DNA from: Nonomuraea sp. SYSU D8015
GTDB lineage: Bacteria > Actinomycetota > Actinomycetes > Streptosporangiales > Streptosporangiaceae
Assembly: GCF_008065375.1 (NCBI RefSeq)
Contig: NZ_VJYI01000024.1
Span: 62,001-126,000 of the forward strand
Direction of reading: 5' to 3'
Length of the DNA stretch: 64,000 bases
Shown here: positions 53,442-61,052 of the stretch, piece after piece
Layout: each line of letters opens with the position of its first letter
Numbering within the stretch: position 1 is the stretch's first letter
Position numbers and translations under genes: made by a program
Notes under the pieces: model-generated
Seen by the model: the letters and a program-made list of their open reading frames with translations, nothing else
Databases searched by the model: none
Told to the model about the DNA's origin: nothing

Positions 53442-54959
53442 GTGCGGAAAGGTTGGGCCAGTTCTGGGGTCGATCTCCATCTGGAGATCTCCGCCACGGG
53501 CGGGCGGCGGCGCGGGCTGGAGGACGCCCTGCGGGAGGCCGTCAGGGACGGACGGCTGCCGCGCGGCACGCGGCTGCCGTCGACGCGGGCGCTGGCCGCC
53601 GAGCTGAGGATGGCGCGTGGCACGGTGAGCGCCGCCTACGACCAGCTGGTCGAGGAGGGCTACCTGACCACCCGCCCCGGCGCGGCGACGGAAGTGGCGG
53701 ACGTGACCCCGCCCGCCCCGCCCGGGGTGGCCGGCATGGCGCGCCCCTCCCTGCCCTCCTCGCCCGGGACGGCCGGCGTGGCGCGCCCGTCCCCGCACTC
53801 GTCTGCTTCCGCCCCGCCCGATCGACCGACGTCGCCGCCGGAGGCGGTGCCTGTGCACGACCTGCGGCCGGGGCTGCCGGACGTGTCGGCGTTCCCCGTG
53901 CGGGCCTGGCTGCGGGCGACCCGGCACGTGTTCGCGACCGCGCCCTCCCACGTCCTCGGGCCCTGCGACCCGCGCGGCCGGATCGAGCTGCGGACGGCGC
54001 TGGCCGGCTATCTGGGCAGGACGCGCGGCGTGATCACCACCCCGGATCTGATCGTGGTGACGACGGGCTTCGTCCAGGCGCTCAACCTGCTGGCCGCCGT
54101 GCTCCCCGGCGGGCCGGTCGCCATGGAGGATCCCGGCCACGACTTCTACCGCGACGTGGCCCGCCGCGCCGGACGGGAGGTCGTGCCGCTGCCCGTGGAC
54201 GGGCTGGGTGCCCGGGCCGAGACGCTGACCCGTGAGGTCGCGGCCGCCGTGGTCACGCCCGCCCACCAGTACCCGACCGGCATCCCCCTGCATCCCCGAC
54301 GCCGCCGGGCCCTGCGCGAGTGGGCAGCCGGGAGCGGGCGGCTGGTGGTGGAGGACGACTACGACGGCGAGTTCCGCTACGACCGCCAGCCGGTCGGCGC
54401 GCTCCAGGGCACCGCCCCCGAGCACGTCGTGTACGTCGGCACCGCCTCCGAGTCCCTCGCCCCGGCGCTGCGCCTGGCCTGGATGGCCGTGCCTCCGACC
54501 TTGATCGGCCCCGTGACGGAGGCGAAGCTCCACGCCGACGCCCACACCGAGGTGCCCGGCCAGCTAGTGCTGGCGAGGATGCTCGAGACCCACGACTACG
54601 ACCGGCACATCCGCGCGGCCCGCCTGCGCTATCGCCGCCGCCGCGACCTCCTGCGCGCTCGGCTCCTCGGTCCCGGCCGGCCGCTGCCCGGCGTCACCCT
54701 GGCGGGCGTGGCCGCCGGGCTGCGCGCGCTGCTCCTGCTCCCGGAGGGCGGCCCCGCGGAGGCCGAGGTGGTGGCCGCGGGCGAGCGCCGGGGCATCGCC
54801 CTGCGCGGGGCCTCACCGCTCTGGCACGATCCCCCGGTCTCGGCGGGCCTGCTCGTGGGGTACGCCGCCCCGTCGGAACGCGCCTACCCGTACGCGCTCG
54901 ACGCCCTGGCCGAGACGCTCGCGGAACTTCGCGGAGGCGCCGGCCGTTCTTCCTTGTGA
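53442..54959 (+). CDS. MocR/PdxR-type regulator (GntR DNA-binding plus aminotransferase-like domain)
   Basis: A 505-residue fusion. About 10-80 is a GntR winged helix (LEDALREAVRDGRLPRGTRL, AELRMARGTVSAAYDQLVEEG). A Pro-rich linker of about 50 residues follows, then a fold-type I aminotransferase domain (VTPAHQYPTGIPLHPRRRRA, VEDDYDGEFRYDRQPVGALQ). The PLP-lysine motif normally reads GTxSKTLAP; here it reads GTASESLAPALRLAW, with Glu337 where Lys should be. PLP could then bind only without a Schiff base. GTG 53442 is the likely start, though no strong ribosome site is seen; an upstream in-frame start is possible. Confidence 0.87.
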   Translation: MRKGWASSGVDLHLEISATGGRRRGLEDALREAVRDGRLPRGTRLPSTRALAAELRMARGTVSAAYDQLVEEGYLTTRPGAATEVADVTPPAPPGVAGMARPSLPSSPGTAGVARPSPHSSASAPPDRPTSPPEAVPVHDLRPGLPDVSAFPVRAWLRATRHVFATAPSHVLGPCDPRGRIELRTALAGYLGRTRGVITTPDLIVVTTGFVQALNLLAAVLPGGPVAMEDPGHDFYRDVARRAGREVVPLPVDGLGARAETLTREVAAAVVTPAHQYPTGIPLHPRRRRALREWAAGSGRLVVEDDYDGEFRYDRQPVGALQGTAPEHVVYVGTASESLAPALRLAWMAVPPTLIGPVTEAKLHADAHTEVPGQLVLARMLETHDYDRHIRAARLRYRRRRDLLRARLLGPGRPLPGVTLAGVAAGLRALLLLPEGGPAEAEVVAAGERRGIALRGASPLWHDPPVSAGLLVGYAAPSERAYPYALDALAETLAELRGGAGRSSL

Positions 54960-54979
54960 GCGCATTCCGAAGGAGGGAC

Positions 54980-55183
54980 ATGGGCTGGCACTACAGCAAG
55001 TCGATCAAAGTGGGACCGTTCCGGATCAACCTGTCGCGACGCGGAATCGGCCACAGTTTCGGCAACCGGCGCTTCCACGTCACGACCACTCCCGACGGCC
55101 GCCGGCACGTGTCAGTGCGTCTGCCCGGCGGGTTCCACGTGGGTAAATCGTTTGGAAAGCGCAAGTACTACAGGCATTACTAA
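54980..55183 (+). CDS. DUF4236 small protein, copy 1
   Basis: A 67-residue basic protein starting MGWHYSKSIKVGPFRINLSR. The pattern (Y/W)R/SKSIKxGPxRxNLSRxGIGxSxG is the DUF4236 signature. These small proteins are found alone or at the start of longer membrane proteins; function is unknown. AGGAGGGA lies directly before ATG 54980. A second copy follows after 63 bases, and the two share about half of their residues over the first 50. Confidence 0.85.
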   Translation: MGWHYSKSIKVGPFRINLSRRGIGHSFGNRRFHVTTTPDGRRHVSVRLPGGFHVGKSFGKRKYYRHY

Positions 55184-55246
55184 ATCCGATATATCGCGCT
55201 TTGTCGGGGTAGCTGAGAGCTCTCGCGATCTCATAGGAGGAATGCG

Positions 55247-55435
55247 ATGGGCTGGAGCTACCGAAAGTCGATCAAGCTCGGGCCGTTCCGGCTGAACCTG
55301 TCCCGCGGCGGCGTGGGGCACAGCTGGGGCAACCGGTTGTTCCGGGTGACGCGGACGGCGGACGGCCGCCGTACGCTCTCGGTCAACCTGCCCGGCGGCT
55401 TGCACTGGCGCAGGACCCTCAGCGGTCGCCGTTGA
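55247..55435 (+). CDS. DUF4236 small protein, copy 2
   Basis: A 62-residue basic protein beginning MGWSYRKSIKLGPFRLNLSR and ending GGLHWRRTLSGRR. It is the tandem paralogue of the preceding gene, again with a strong ribosome site (AGGAGGAAT) before ATG 55247. A strong rho-independent terminator follows immediately. The two genes therefore appear to form one short, well-translated transcript. Confidence 0.85.
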   Translation: MGWSYRKSIKLGPFRLNLSRGGVGHSWGNRLFRVTRTADGRRTLSVNLPGGLHWRRTLSGRR

Positions 55436-55447
55436 CCGCTCTCCATA

Positions 55448-55488
55448 GGACGGGCCGGAGGTGAAGACCTCCGGCCCGTCCCCTTTTT
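55448..55488 (+). terminator. Strong rho-independent terminator after the DUF4236 pair
   Basis: A 15-bp perfect stem (55448-55462 with 55467-55481) with a GAAG tetraloop is followed by CCTTTTT. This is the clearest intrinsic terminator in the window. Confidence 0.9.
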
Positions 55489-55501
55489 CGCCCTCCACCG
55501 C

Positions 55502-55530
55502 TGAAAGTGCTCATTTGATGAGCACTTTCA
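55502..55530. promoter_or_regulatory. Perfect palindromic operator over an ATG before the VOC gene
   Basis: TGAAAGTGCTCAT (55502-55514) and its exact reverse complement (55518-55530) flank three bases. The second arm begins with ATG (55518-55520), the probable original start of the VOC gene. Such a 13+13 dyad looks like a site for a dimeric repressor. The cognate regulator is not evident. Confidence 0.6.
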
Positions 55531-55542
55531 CAGGAAGAATCC

Positions 55543-55938
55543 TTGTCATCACCTCACCGCGCGAGCGACTTCGAGGCGGCCAAGCGCTGGTACGCCGACG
55601 TGCTCGGCGTCGAGCCGTACTACGAGATCCCGGACGCCTACGCCGAGTTCCGCATCGGCGACTACCAGCACGAGCTCGGCCTGATCAACAGCCGCTACGC
55701 CCCCGAGGGCGCGACGGGCCGGCCGGCGGGCTCGATCATGTACTGGCACGTGGACGACCTGCAGGCCACGTTCGACCGGCTGCTCAGCCTGGGGGCCGAG
55801 GAATACCAGCCCATCACCGAGCGGGGCGAGGGCAAGGGCTTCGTCACCGCCTCCGTGGTGGACCCGTTCGGCAACATCCTGGGCATCATGCGCAACCCGC
55901 ACTACCTGGAGGTGCTGACCGCGAACCGGCGGGTCTGA
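55543..55938 (+). CDS. VOC-family protein, start region apparently frameshifted
   Basis: From TTG 55543 the frame gives 131 residues: DFEAAKRWYADVLGVEPYYE, SIMYWHVDDLQATFDRLLSL, then VVDPFGNILGIMRNPHYLEV. This is a single-substrate VOC protein, but its first beta strand is lacking. That strand is encoded in another frame from ATG 55518 (MSTFTGRILVI). Removing one base near 55553-55556 would join them. So either a recent frameshift, a base error, or an unusual TTG start exists. The metal-binding His of strand 1 would be altered in any case. Confidence 0.65.
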   Translation: MSSPHRASDFEAAKRWYADVLGVEPYYEIPDAYAEFRIGDYQHELGLINSRYAPEGATGRPAGSIMYWHVDDLQATFDRLLSLGAEEYQPITERGEGKGFVTASVVDPFGNILGIMRNPHYLEVLTANRRV

Positions 55939-55950
55939 CATCCTTGACCC

Positions 55951-56472
55951 GTGTCGCGCCCGCACATCATGCTCACCGCCCCTCCCCGCACCGGCAAGAC
56001 CACGGTGATCCGCCGCCTCGCCGAGCTGCTGCGGGCGGCGGACGTGCCGGTGCGCGGCTTCCTCAGCGACGAGGTACGCGAGCAGGGCCGGCGCGTGGGC
56101 TTCATGATCGAGGAGTTCGGCGGCGCGAAGGCGGTCATGGCCCACGCCTCATGGGTGTCGGGGCCGCGGGTCGGGAAATACGGCGTCAACGTGCCCGCGT
56201 TCGAACGCATCGCGCTGCCCGCCATCGACCGGGCGCTGGCCACGAAGGGCGCGGTCGCGCTCATCGACGAGATCGGGCCGATGGAGCTGCTGTCGCCGGC
56301 GTTCCTGCCGCGGTGCGTGGCGCTCTTCGCCGCCGACGTCCCCGTCGTGGCCACCGTCCATCAGCGCAGCCAGCCGGCGCTGAAGTCCCGCATCGAGGCG
56401 GAGCTGATCACGGTCACCCCGCACAACCGCGACGAGCTGCCCCGCACGCTCGGCCGGCTGCTGACGGCCTAG
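55951..56472 (+). CDS. THEP1-like nucleoside triphosphatase
   Basis: A 173-residue P-loop protein of the NTPase_1/THEP1 family. The Walker A is LTAPPRTGKTTVIRRLAELL, followed by PVRGFLSDEVREQGRRVGFM and the DE-containing Walker B ALIDEIGPMELLSPAF, then VVATVHQRS. The family hydrolyses NTPs in vitro, and its physiological role is not settled. GTG 55951 is chosen; no strong ribosome site is visible. The next P-loop gene follows after 9 bases. Confidence 0.85.
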   Translation: MSRPHIMLTAPPRTGKTTVIRRLAELLRAADVPVRGFLSDEVREQGRRVGFMIEEFGGAKAVMAHASWVSGPRVGKYGVNVPAFERIALPAIDRALATKGAVALIDEIGPMELLSPAFLPRCVALFAADVPVVATVHQRSQPALKSRIEAELITVTPHNRDELPRTLGRLLTA

Positions 56473-56481
56473 AGGCTTACC

Positions 56482-56955
56482 GTGGGGGGCCATGTGCGGC
56501 TGATCCTCTTGTGCGGGCTGCCGGGCTCCGGGAAGACCACCCTGGCCAAGCGGCTCGCCGCCGAGCTCCCGGCGGTCCGGCTGTGCCCGGACGAATGGCT
56601 GGCCGGCCTCGGCATCGACTTCCACGACGCGCAGGCCCGCGACCGGCTGGAGCGCCTGCTGTGGCGGCACGCGCAGGACCTGCTGCGACTGGGTCAGACC
56701 GTGATCCTGGAGTACGGCTTCTGGTCGCGGGCGGAGCGCGAGGAACTGCGCCTCGGCGCGCGCACCCTGGGCGCGGCCGTCGAGCTGCGCTATCTCGTGG
56801 TCCCGCTGGACGAGCTGCATCGCCGGCTGGAACGCCGCAGCGGCTGGGGCACGGTGCCGATCGCCAGGGACATGCTCGACCATTGGGCGACGCTCTTCGA
56901 GCCGCCGACGCCCGAGGAGCTGGCCCGATACGACGAGGCGCTGGACTCCTGCTGA
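56482..56955 (+). CDS. AAA_33-type P-loop kinase-like protein
   Basis: A 157-residue P-loop protein (LILLCGLPGSGKTTLAKRLA) with a short lid region (LERRSGWGTVPIARDMLDHW). It resembles small zeta-toxin/chloramphenicol phosphotransferase-like kinases annotated as ATP-binding proteins. The Asp of LCPDEWLAGLGID may act as base. The phosphate acceptor is unknown. It lies 9 bases after the THEP1-like gene, probably in one transcript. Confidence 0.8.
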   Translation: MGGHVRLILLCGLPGSGKTTLAKRLAAELPAVRLCPDEWLAGLGIDFHDAQARDRLERLLWRHAQDLLRLGQTVILEYGFWSRAEREELRLGARTLGAAVELRYLVVPLDELHRRLERRSGWGTVPIARDMLDHWATLFEPPTPEELARYDEALDSC

Positions 56956-57013
56956 CCGTTCGGCTGGTCAGGTCGCTTGTGACAAGTACGTTTCGCCCCT
57001 TGCGCCCGCAGAC

Positions 57014-57060
57014 TAGTCCGTGTTCGGATTAATTCGGCACAATCGTCCGTGTCCGGACTA
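57014..57060. promoter_or_regulatory. Two spaced dyads before nicX
   Basis: TAGTCCG-TGTT-CGGATTA (57014-57031) and TCGTCCG-TGTC-CGGACTA (57043-57060) are two dyads of the form TNRTCCG-N4-CGGAYTA. Their centres are 29 bases apart, close to three helical turns, so they would lie on the same DNA face. They end 26 bases before the nicX ATG. A pathway-specific regulator is the likely ligand; it is not in the window. Confidence 0.65.
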
Positions 57061-57085
57061 AACGCGCGGGACCATGGGAGGGCCG

Positions 57086-58117
57086 ATGGACCAGAACATG
57101 CTGAACGAGATCTGCCTGCGCCAGCTGACGCTGAGCGGCGTGCACGAGGGCGAGACGGTGGCGATCCTGTCAGAGGGCGCCGAACGCCTCGACTACGCCG
57201 ACGCGTTCCTGTACGCGGCCAGACGCCTCGGCGCCGCCGCCTACCACCTGCGGCTTCCCGCACCTGCCGGCTCGTCGGGCGCGTGGGCGGTCGGCGAGTC
57301 CGGGCTCGCCGCCAACCCCCAGGCGGTAGAGGCGCTCAAGCAGGCCGACATGCTCGTCGACCTGAAGTTCCTGCTGTTCAGCAAGGAGCAGTTCGCCATC
57401 CAGGACGCGGGCACCCGGATCCTCACCGCCGTCGAGCCCGCACCACTGCTCGCCCGCCTCATGCCCACCCCCGAGCTGCGGGAACGCGTCGAGGTGGGGG
57501 CCGAACTGCTGAGCAAGGCGAGTTCGATGCGCATCACCAGCCCGGCCGGGACCGACGTCACCTACCGCCTCGGGGTGTATCCGACGATGAGCGAGTACGG
57601 CTACACCGACCAGCCCGGACGCTGGGACCACTGGCCCGCCGCGTTCGTCTTCACCGGCGGGGCCGACGACGGCGTGGACGGCACCATCGTGTTGTCCCCC
57701 GGCGACGTGCTGCTCCCCTTCAACACCTACGTGCAGGCCCCCGTCACGTTCACCATCGAGCGGGGATTCATCACCGACATCCGCGGCGGTCTCGACGCGG
57801 AGCTGCTGTCGTCCTACATCAAGTCGTTCGACGACCCCCGCGGCTACGGGATGTCCCACGTCGGATGGGGGCTCGACGAGCGGGCCCACTGGCACGGCCT
57901 GATGCAGTTCCCCGGCGGGATGGGCATGGAGCTCCGCTCGTTCTACGGCAACGTCATGTTCTCCATCGGCCCCAACAACGAACTCGGCGGGCCGAACGAC
58001 ACGCCCTGCCACTTCGACATCCCCATGCGCGGCTGCAGCCTCTTCCTCGACGACGAACCCGTGGTGGTGGACGGCGACGTCGTGGTGCCGGAGATGCGCC
58101 CGGCCGGCCGGCACTGA
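57086..58117 (+). CDS. nicX: 2,5-dihydroxypyridine 5,6-dioxygenase (NicX)
   Basis: A 343-residue Fe(II) dioxygenase that opens 2,5-dihydroxypyridine to N-formylmaleamate. It belongs to a fold related to M29 aminopeptidases. The candidate iron ligands are His258 (GMSHVGWG), His309 and Asp311 (TPCHFDIPM); the HxD spacing matches the ligands reported for Pseudomonas putida NicX. ATG 57086 is chosen because GGGAGGG precedes it. The ATG 12 bases earlier lacks a site. It stands before nicE, with the pathway's other steps on the opposite strand. A leucyl-aminopeptidase-like reading is the alternative, but the neighbours argue for NicX. Confidence 0.83.
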   Translation: MDQNMLNEICLRQLTLSGVHEGETVAILSEGAERLDYADAFLYAARRLGAAAYHLRLPAPAGSSGAWAVGESGLAANPQAVEALKQADMLVDLKFLLFSKEQFAIQDAGTRILTAVEPAPLLARLMPTPELRERVEVGAELLSKASSMRITSPAGTDVTYRLGVYPTMSEYGYTDQPGRWDHWPAAFVFTGGADDGVDGTIVLSPGDVLLPFNTYVQAPVTFTIERGFITDIRGGLDAELLSSYIKSFDDPRGYGMSHVGWGLDERAHWHGLMQFPGGMGMELRSFYGNVMFSIGPNNELGGPNDTPCHFDIPMRGCSLFLDDEPVVVDGDVVVPEMRPAGRH

Positions 58118-58134
58118 CTCGGCCGGGAGGATTC

Positions 58135-58887
58135 GTGACCGACCACCACATCGGGCTCATCGTGCCGAGCTCCAACCTGACCATGGAGACCGAGCTGCCG
58201 CGGATGCTGCGCGCCCGCGAGGAGCTCGACCCCGGCGACCGGTTCGTGTTCCACAGCAGCCGGGCGCGGATGCGACACGTGACGCCCGAGGAACTCCGCG
58301 CCATGAACGCGCAGGCCGAGCGCGCCGCACGCGAGCTCGCGGACGCCCGTCCCGACGTGGTCGCCACCGCCTGCCTGGTGGCGATCATGGCTCAGGGGCC
58401 GGGCTACCACTGCACCGCCGAGGACTCGATCCGCGACGTCCTGCGGGAGGAGGGCTCACCGGCGCCGGTGGTCTCCAGCGCGGGTGCGCTCCTGGCGGGG
58501 CTCGCCGCGCTCGGCGCCGCACGGGTCGCCGTCATCACGCCCTACATGAAGCCGCTGACCCGGAAAGTGGCGGAGTACCTCGAGGACGCGGGCGTCGAGG
58601 TCGTGGACGCGCTGAGCCTGGAGGTGGCCGACAACCTGGCCGTCGGCCGCCTCGACCCGCAGGACCTGCGAGAACACTGGCGCAGGCTCGACCTGAGCCG
58701 TGCCGACGCGCTGGTGGTCTCGGCCTGCGTGCAGATGCCGTCGTTGCCGGTCGTCCAGACCATCGAGGACGAGGCCGGGCTGCCGGTGCTGTCGGCCGCC
58801 ACGGCGACCGCCCACCGCGTGCTGTCCGAGCTGGGCCTCGCCACCACGGTCCCGGACGCGGGAAGCCTGCTCAGCGGCAAGTACTGA
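58135..58887 (+). CDS. nicE: Maleate cis-trans isomerase (NicE)
   Basis: A 250-residue Asp/Glu-racemase-superfamily enzyme that converts maleate to fumarate. The N-terminal GLIVPSSNLTMETELPRML is the family signature. The two active-site cysteines can be placed at Cys80 (VATACLVAIM) and Cys198 (VVSACVQMPSL). GTG 58135 follows GGGAGG. It is 17 bases after nicX and ends inside a large inverted repeat it shares with nicD. Its product fumarate enters the TCA cycle, closing the pathway. Confidence 0.9.
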   Translation: MTDHHIGLIVPSSNLTMETELPRMLRAREELDPGDRFVFHSSRARMRHVTPEELRAMNAQAERAARELADARPDVVATACLVAIMAQGPGYHCTAEDSIRDVLREEGSPAPVVSSAGALLAGLAALGAARVAVITPYMKPLTRKVAEYLEDAGVEVVDALSLEVADNLAVGRLDPQDLREHWRRLDLSRADALVVSACVQMPSLPVVQTIEDEAGLPVLSAATATAHRVLSELGLATTVPDAGSLLSGKY

Positions 58888-58929
58888 AGCGATGAGAAAG
58901 GGCCGGTCCGGCCCTTTCTCATCGCTTCA
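58885..58929. terminator. Bidirectional terminator containing both stop codons of nicE and nicD
   Basis: A perfect 22-bp inverted repeat (58885-58906 and 58908-58929) with a one-base centre. Each arm begins with the stop codon of the gene entering it: the nicE TGA at 58885-58887 and the nicD TGA at 58929-58927. The internal AAAGGG/CCCTTT steps give a short U-containing tail in both directions. It should end both transcripts. Confidence 0.8.
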
Positions 58930-59766
58930 GACCATGTCCCGCAGAACGTCGCGAACGGCCTCCAGGGCCACCTGCGGGTTGTCCCAGAAGACCATGTGTC
59001 CCGCGTCCGGAACCTTCACCAGGCGAGCGGCGACGTTCGCCCGGGCCGCCTCCCGCGCGCCCTCGGCGGTGACCACGGGGCTGTCCGCGCCGTACACCAG
59101 GACGGTGGGCGCGGGCACCGACGGCCAGAAGTCGAAGAAGTCCTCGCTCTCGAACCCCCGATGGGTGGCGGCGACGGCCTCGTCGCCGCAGCTGGCCAGC
59201 CACCGCGCCCTCAGCTCCTGCTCGCGCCGCGGCCACCGGGGCCAGGACCGGGCGACCTCGTCGGCGTCGGTGCCGCGCCGGGCCTGACGGAGCTGGTCCT
59301 GGAACGCGGCCAGCGTGGTCGGATAGGGTCCGCGCCCTGGACCGCTCATCGGCGGGTCCACCAGCACCGTCCCGCGCAATGCGACCCTGCCTTTCGCGGC
59401 CGTCAGGCCCGCGATGCGCGCCCCCATCGAGTGGCCCAGCAGCACCGCGCCGTCGAGTCCGAGCTGCGTGATCACCGCCTCGGTGTCGGCGGCGTAGTCG
59501 TCCAGCGTGTACGAGGGCCCGTCGTCGGAGAGCCCGCGGCCCCGCACGTCCAGGACGACCGGACGGACCGGGCCGGTCAGCTCGCGGGCGACGAAGTCCA
59601 TGGCGATGGCGGGGCTGGTGATCCCCGGCAGGACGATCAGCGGCACGCCGTCGCCGCCGTAGTCGAGGGCGTGCAGCCGGATCTGGCCCGAGGTCACCCA
59701 CCGGCTTCGCGCGGGCACGGCGGCCAGATCCGCCAGGGCCCGCTGGGACAGAACGCGTTCAGACAT
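58927..59766 (-). CDS. nicD: N-formylmaleamate deformylase (NicD)
   Basis: A 279-residue alpha/beta hydrolase that removes formate from N-formylmaleamate to give maleamate. The triad is Ser113 (LLGHSMGARIAG), Asp137 (VLVDPPMSG) and His257 (DAGHMVFWDNP). As I recall, P. putida NicD uses Ser101, Asp125 and His245, which is the same set displaced by 12 at each position. ATG 59766 overlaps the nicF gene by 8 bases. Other hydrolases of this size exist, but the triad spacing and neighbours support NicD. Confidence 0.85.
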   Translation of the reverse strand: MSERVLSQRALADLAAVPARSRWVTSGQIRLHALDYGGDGVPLIVLPGITSPAIAMDFVARELTGPVRPVVLDVRGRGLSDDGPSYTLDDYAADTEAVITQLGLDGAVLLGHSMGARIAGLTAAKGRVALRGTVLVDPPMSGPGRGPYPTTLAAFQDQLRQARRGTDADEVARSWPRWPRREQELRARWLASCGDEAVAATHRGFESEDFFDFWPSVPAPTVLVYGADSPVVTAEGAREAARANVAARLVKVPDAGHMVFWDNPQVALEAVRDVLRDMV

Positions 59767-60421
59767 CGATGGGGGCTCCTTGGGCGAGGTGGCCGGCGGC
59801 CTCCGCGAGGTCGATGACGTCGCCGTACTTGGCCTGGATGTCGAAGAGGGCGGCCTCGTGCGGGCCCGGCGCGCGGTCGCCGACGCACTGGCGCGGCACC
59901 AGCACCGAGAACCCGTGCTGGACCGCGTCCACCACGGTGGCCCGTACGCAGCCGCTGGTGGTCGCGCCGCAGATCAGGACGGTGTCGCGGCGCAGCCCGG
60001 TCAGGATGGCGGCGAGGTTGGTGCCGAAGAAGGCGGAGGCGCCCTTCTTCACCACCAGGATGTCCTCGGCGCGGCGCGGGAGCCGCCCGTCGATCTCCAC
60101 CGCGCGGCTCCCCTCGCGCATCGCGCGCATGCCGGGCGCCTTGTGCAGCCAGGTGATCGCGTCGCCGTCGGCCTCGGCCGGCGTGTAGGCGATCGTGGTG
60201 AAGACGACCGGCACGCGGGCCGCGCGACCGTGCCCGATGAGCGTCGCGGTGGCGGAGACCACCTCGGACAGGTCGGCTCCCGTGGGGTAGGCGGGATCGG
60301 TGAAGCCATTGGTGAGGTCGACGACCACGATCGCGGGACGCTCGCCCCGGCGCACCCGAGCGCCGAACCCGGCCTGCGCGTAGGTGTCGTCGGTGCCCCT
60401 GCCGTACAACCCGTCAGTCAC
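59759..60421 (-). CDS. nicF: Maleamate amidohydrolase (NicF, isochorismatase family)
   Basis: A 220-residue isochorismatase-fold hydrolase, converting maleamate to maleate and ammonia. Catalytic positions are Asp35 (VVDLTNGF), Lys125 or Lys126 (LVVKKGASAFFGT) and Cys158 (GATTSGCVRATVVD). GTG 60421 overlaps the CoxG-like gene by 8 bases. The N-terminal GRGTDDTYAQAGFG stretch is typical of the maleamate/carbamoylsarcosine amidase branch. Confidence 0.87.
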   Translation of the reverse strand: MTDGLYGRGTDDTYAQAGFGARVRRGERPAIVVVDLTNGFTDPAYPTGADLSEVVSATATLIGHGRAARVPVVFTTIAYTPAEADGDAITWLHKAPGMRAMREGSRAVEIDGRLPRRAEDILVVKKGASAFFGTNLAAILTGLRRDTVLICGATTSGCVRATVVDAVQHGFSVLVPRQCVGDRAPGPHEAALFDIQAKYGDVIDLAEAAGHLAQGAPIDV

Positions 60422-61052
60422 GGCGCAGCTCCTTGATCAGTTTGGCCTGGGCCCGCACCTTGCCGAGCAGCCAGCCGTGGAAGAGGCCGAGCGCGAAAGC
60501 GGCCGCGATCGGCACGTACCTGCTCACGCCCGGAGGAACGAGCGCCGAGAGCCCGGCCGGCTCCTGCGCCGGCACCACCGCGGCGGCCGGTTTCCGGACG
60601 CCTGTGCGGTCGGCCTCGATGAGCGCCGCGAGGTTCTCGGCGAAGCGGCGCAGCAACTGGTCGGAGACGGCCACGATCGCGCTCTTGCCGAACTGGACGA
60701 TCTTCCCCCGGATCAGCAGGTCGGTCCGCACCCGCAGCACCGCACCGCCCGCGGCCTCCTCCACCGTGAGCGCCACCTCGGCCTCGGCGTCGCCGCCGCC
60801 GCGGGTGTCGGCGCCCCGGCCCTGCAGCCGCAGGTGGCGCCGGTCCGGATCGACCTCCAGGAGGCGCACTGTCCCGGCGTACGCGGCGGTGACGGGGCCG
60901 ACCTTGACCTTGACGCCGCCTCTGAAGGAATCGCCGTCGCGGCCGTCGAGCGCGGCGCCCGGCAGGCAGGTCACGACCCGTTCCATGTCGTTGATCAGTG
61001 CGAACACCTCGTCGGGCGAGGCGTTCACGGTGATCTCGTTGGTCAGGATCAT
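60414..61052 (-). CDS. CoxG-like SRPBCC protein with C-terminal membrane anchor
   Basis: A 212-residue protein. About 1-145 is an SRPBCC/CoxG domain (NEITVNASPDEVFALINDME, CLPGAALDGRDGDSFRGGVK, GRGADTRGGGDAEAEVALTV). A linker follows, then one hydrophobic helix near 178-197 (PIAAAFALGLFHGWLLG) and a basic end. CoxG in carboxydotrophs ties the CO dehydrogenase to the membrane. Here it likely docks the molybdenum hydroxylase. It overlaps the 2Fe-2S subunit gene (ATGA) and nicF. Confidence 0.85.
   Translation of the reverse strand: MILTNEITVNASPDEVFALINDMERVVTCLPGAALDGRDGDSFRGGVKVKVGPVTAAYAGTVRLLEVDPDRRHLRLQGRGADTRGGGDAEAEVALTVEEAAGGAVLRVRTDLLIRGKIVQFGKSAIVAVSDQLLRRFAENLAALIEADRTGVRKPAAAVVPAQEPAGLSALVPPGVSRYVPIAAAFALGLFHGWLLGKVRAQAKLIKELRRD

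Noticed and set aside
57086..58117. M29-type aminopeptidase
   Set aside because: The fold is shared, but the HxD iron-ligand pattern and the nicE/nicD/nicF neighbours fit NicX better.
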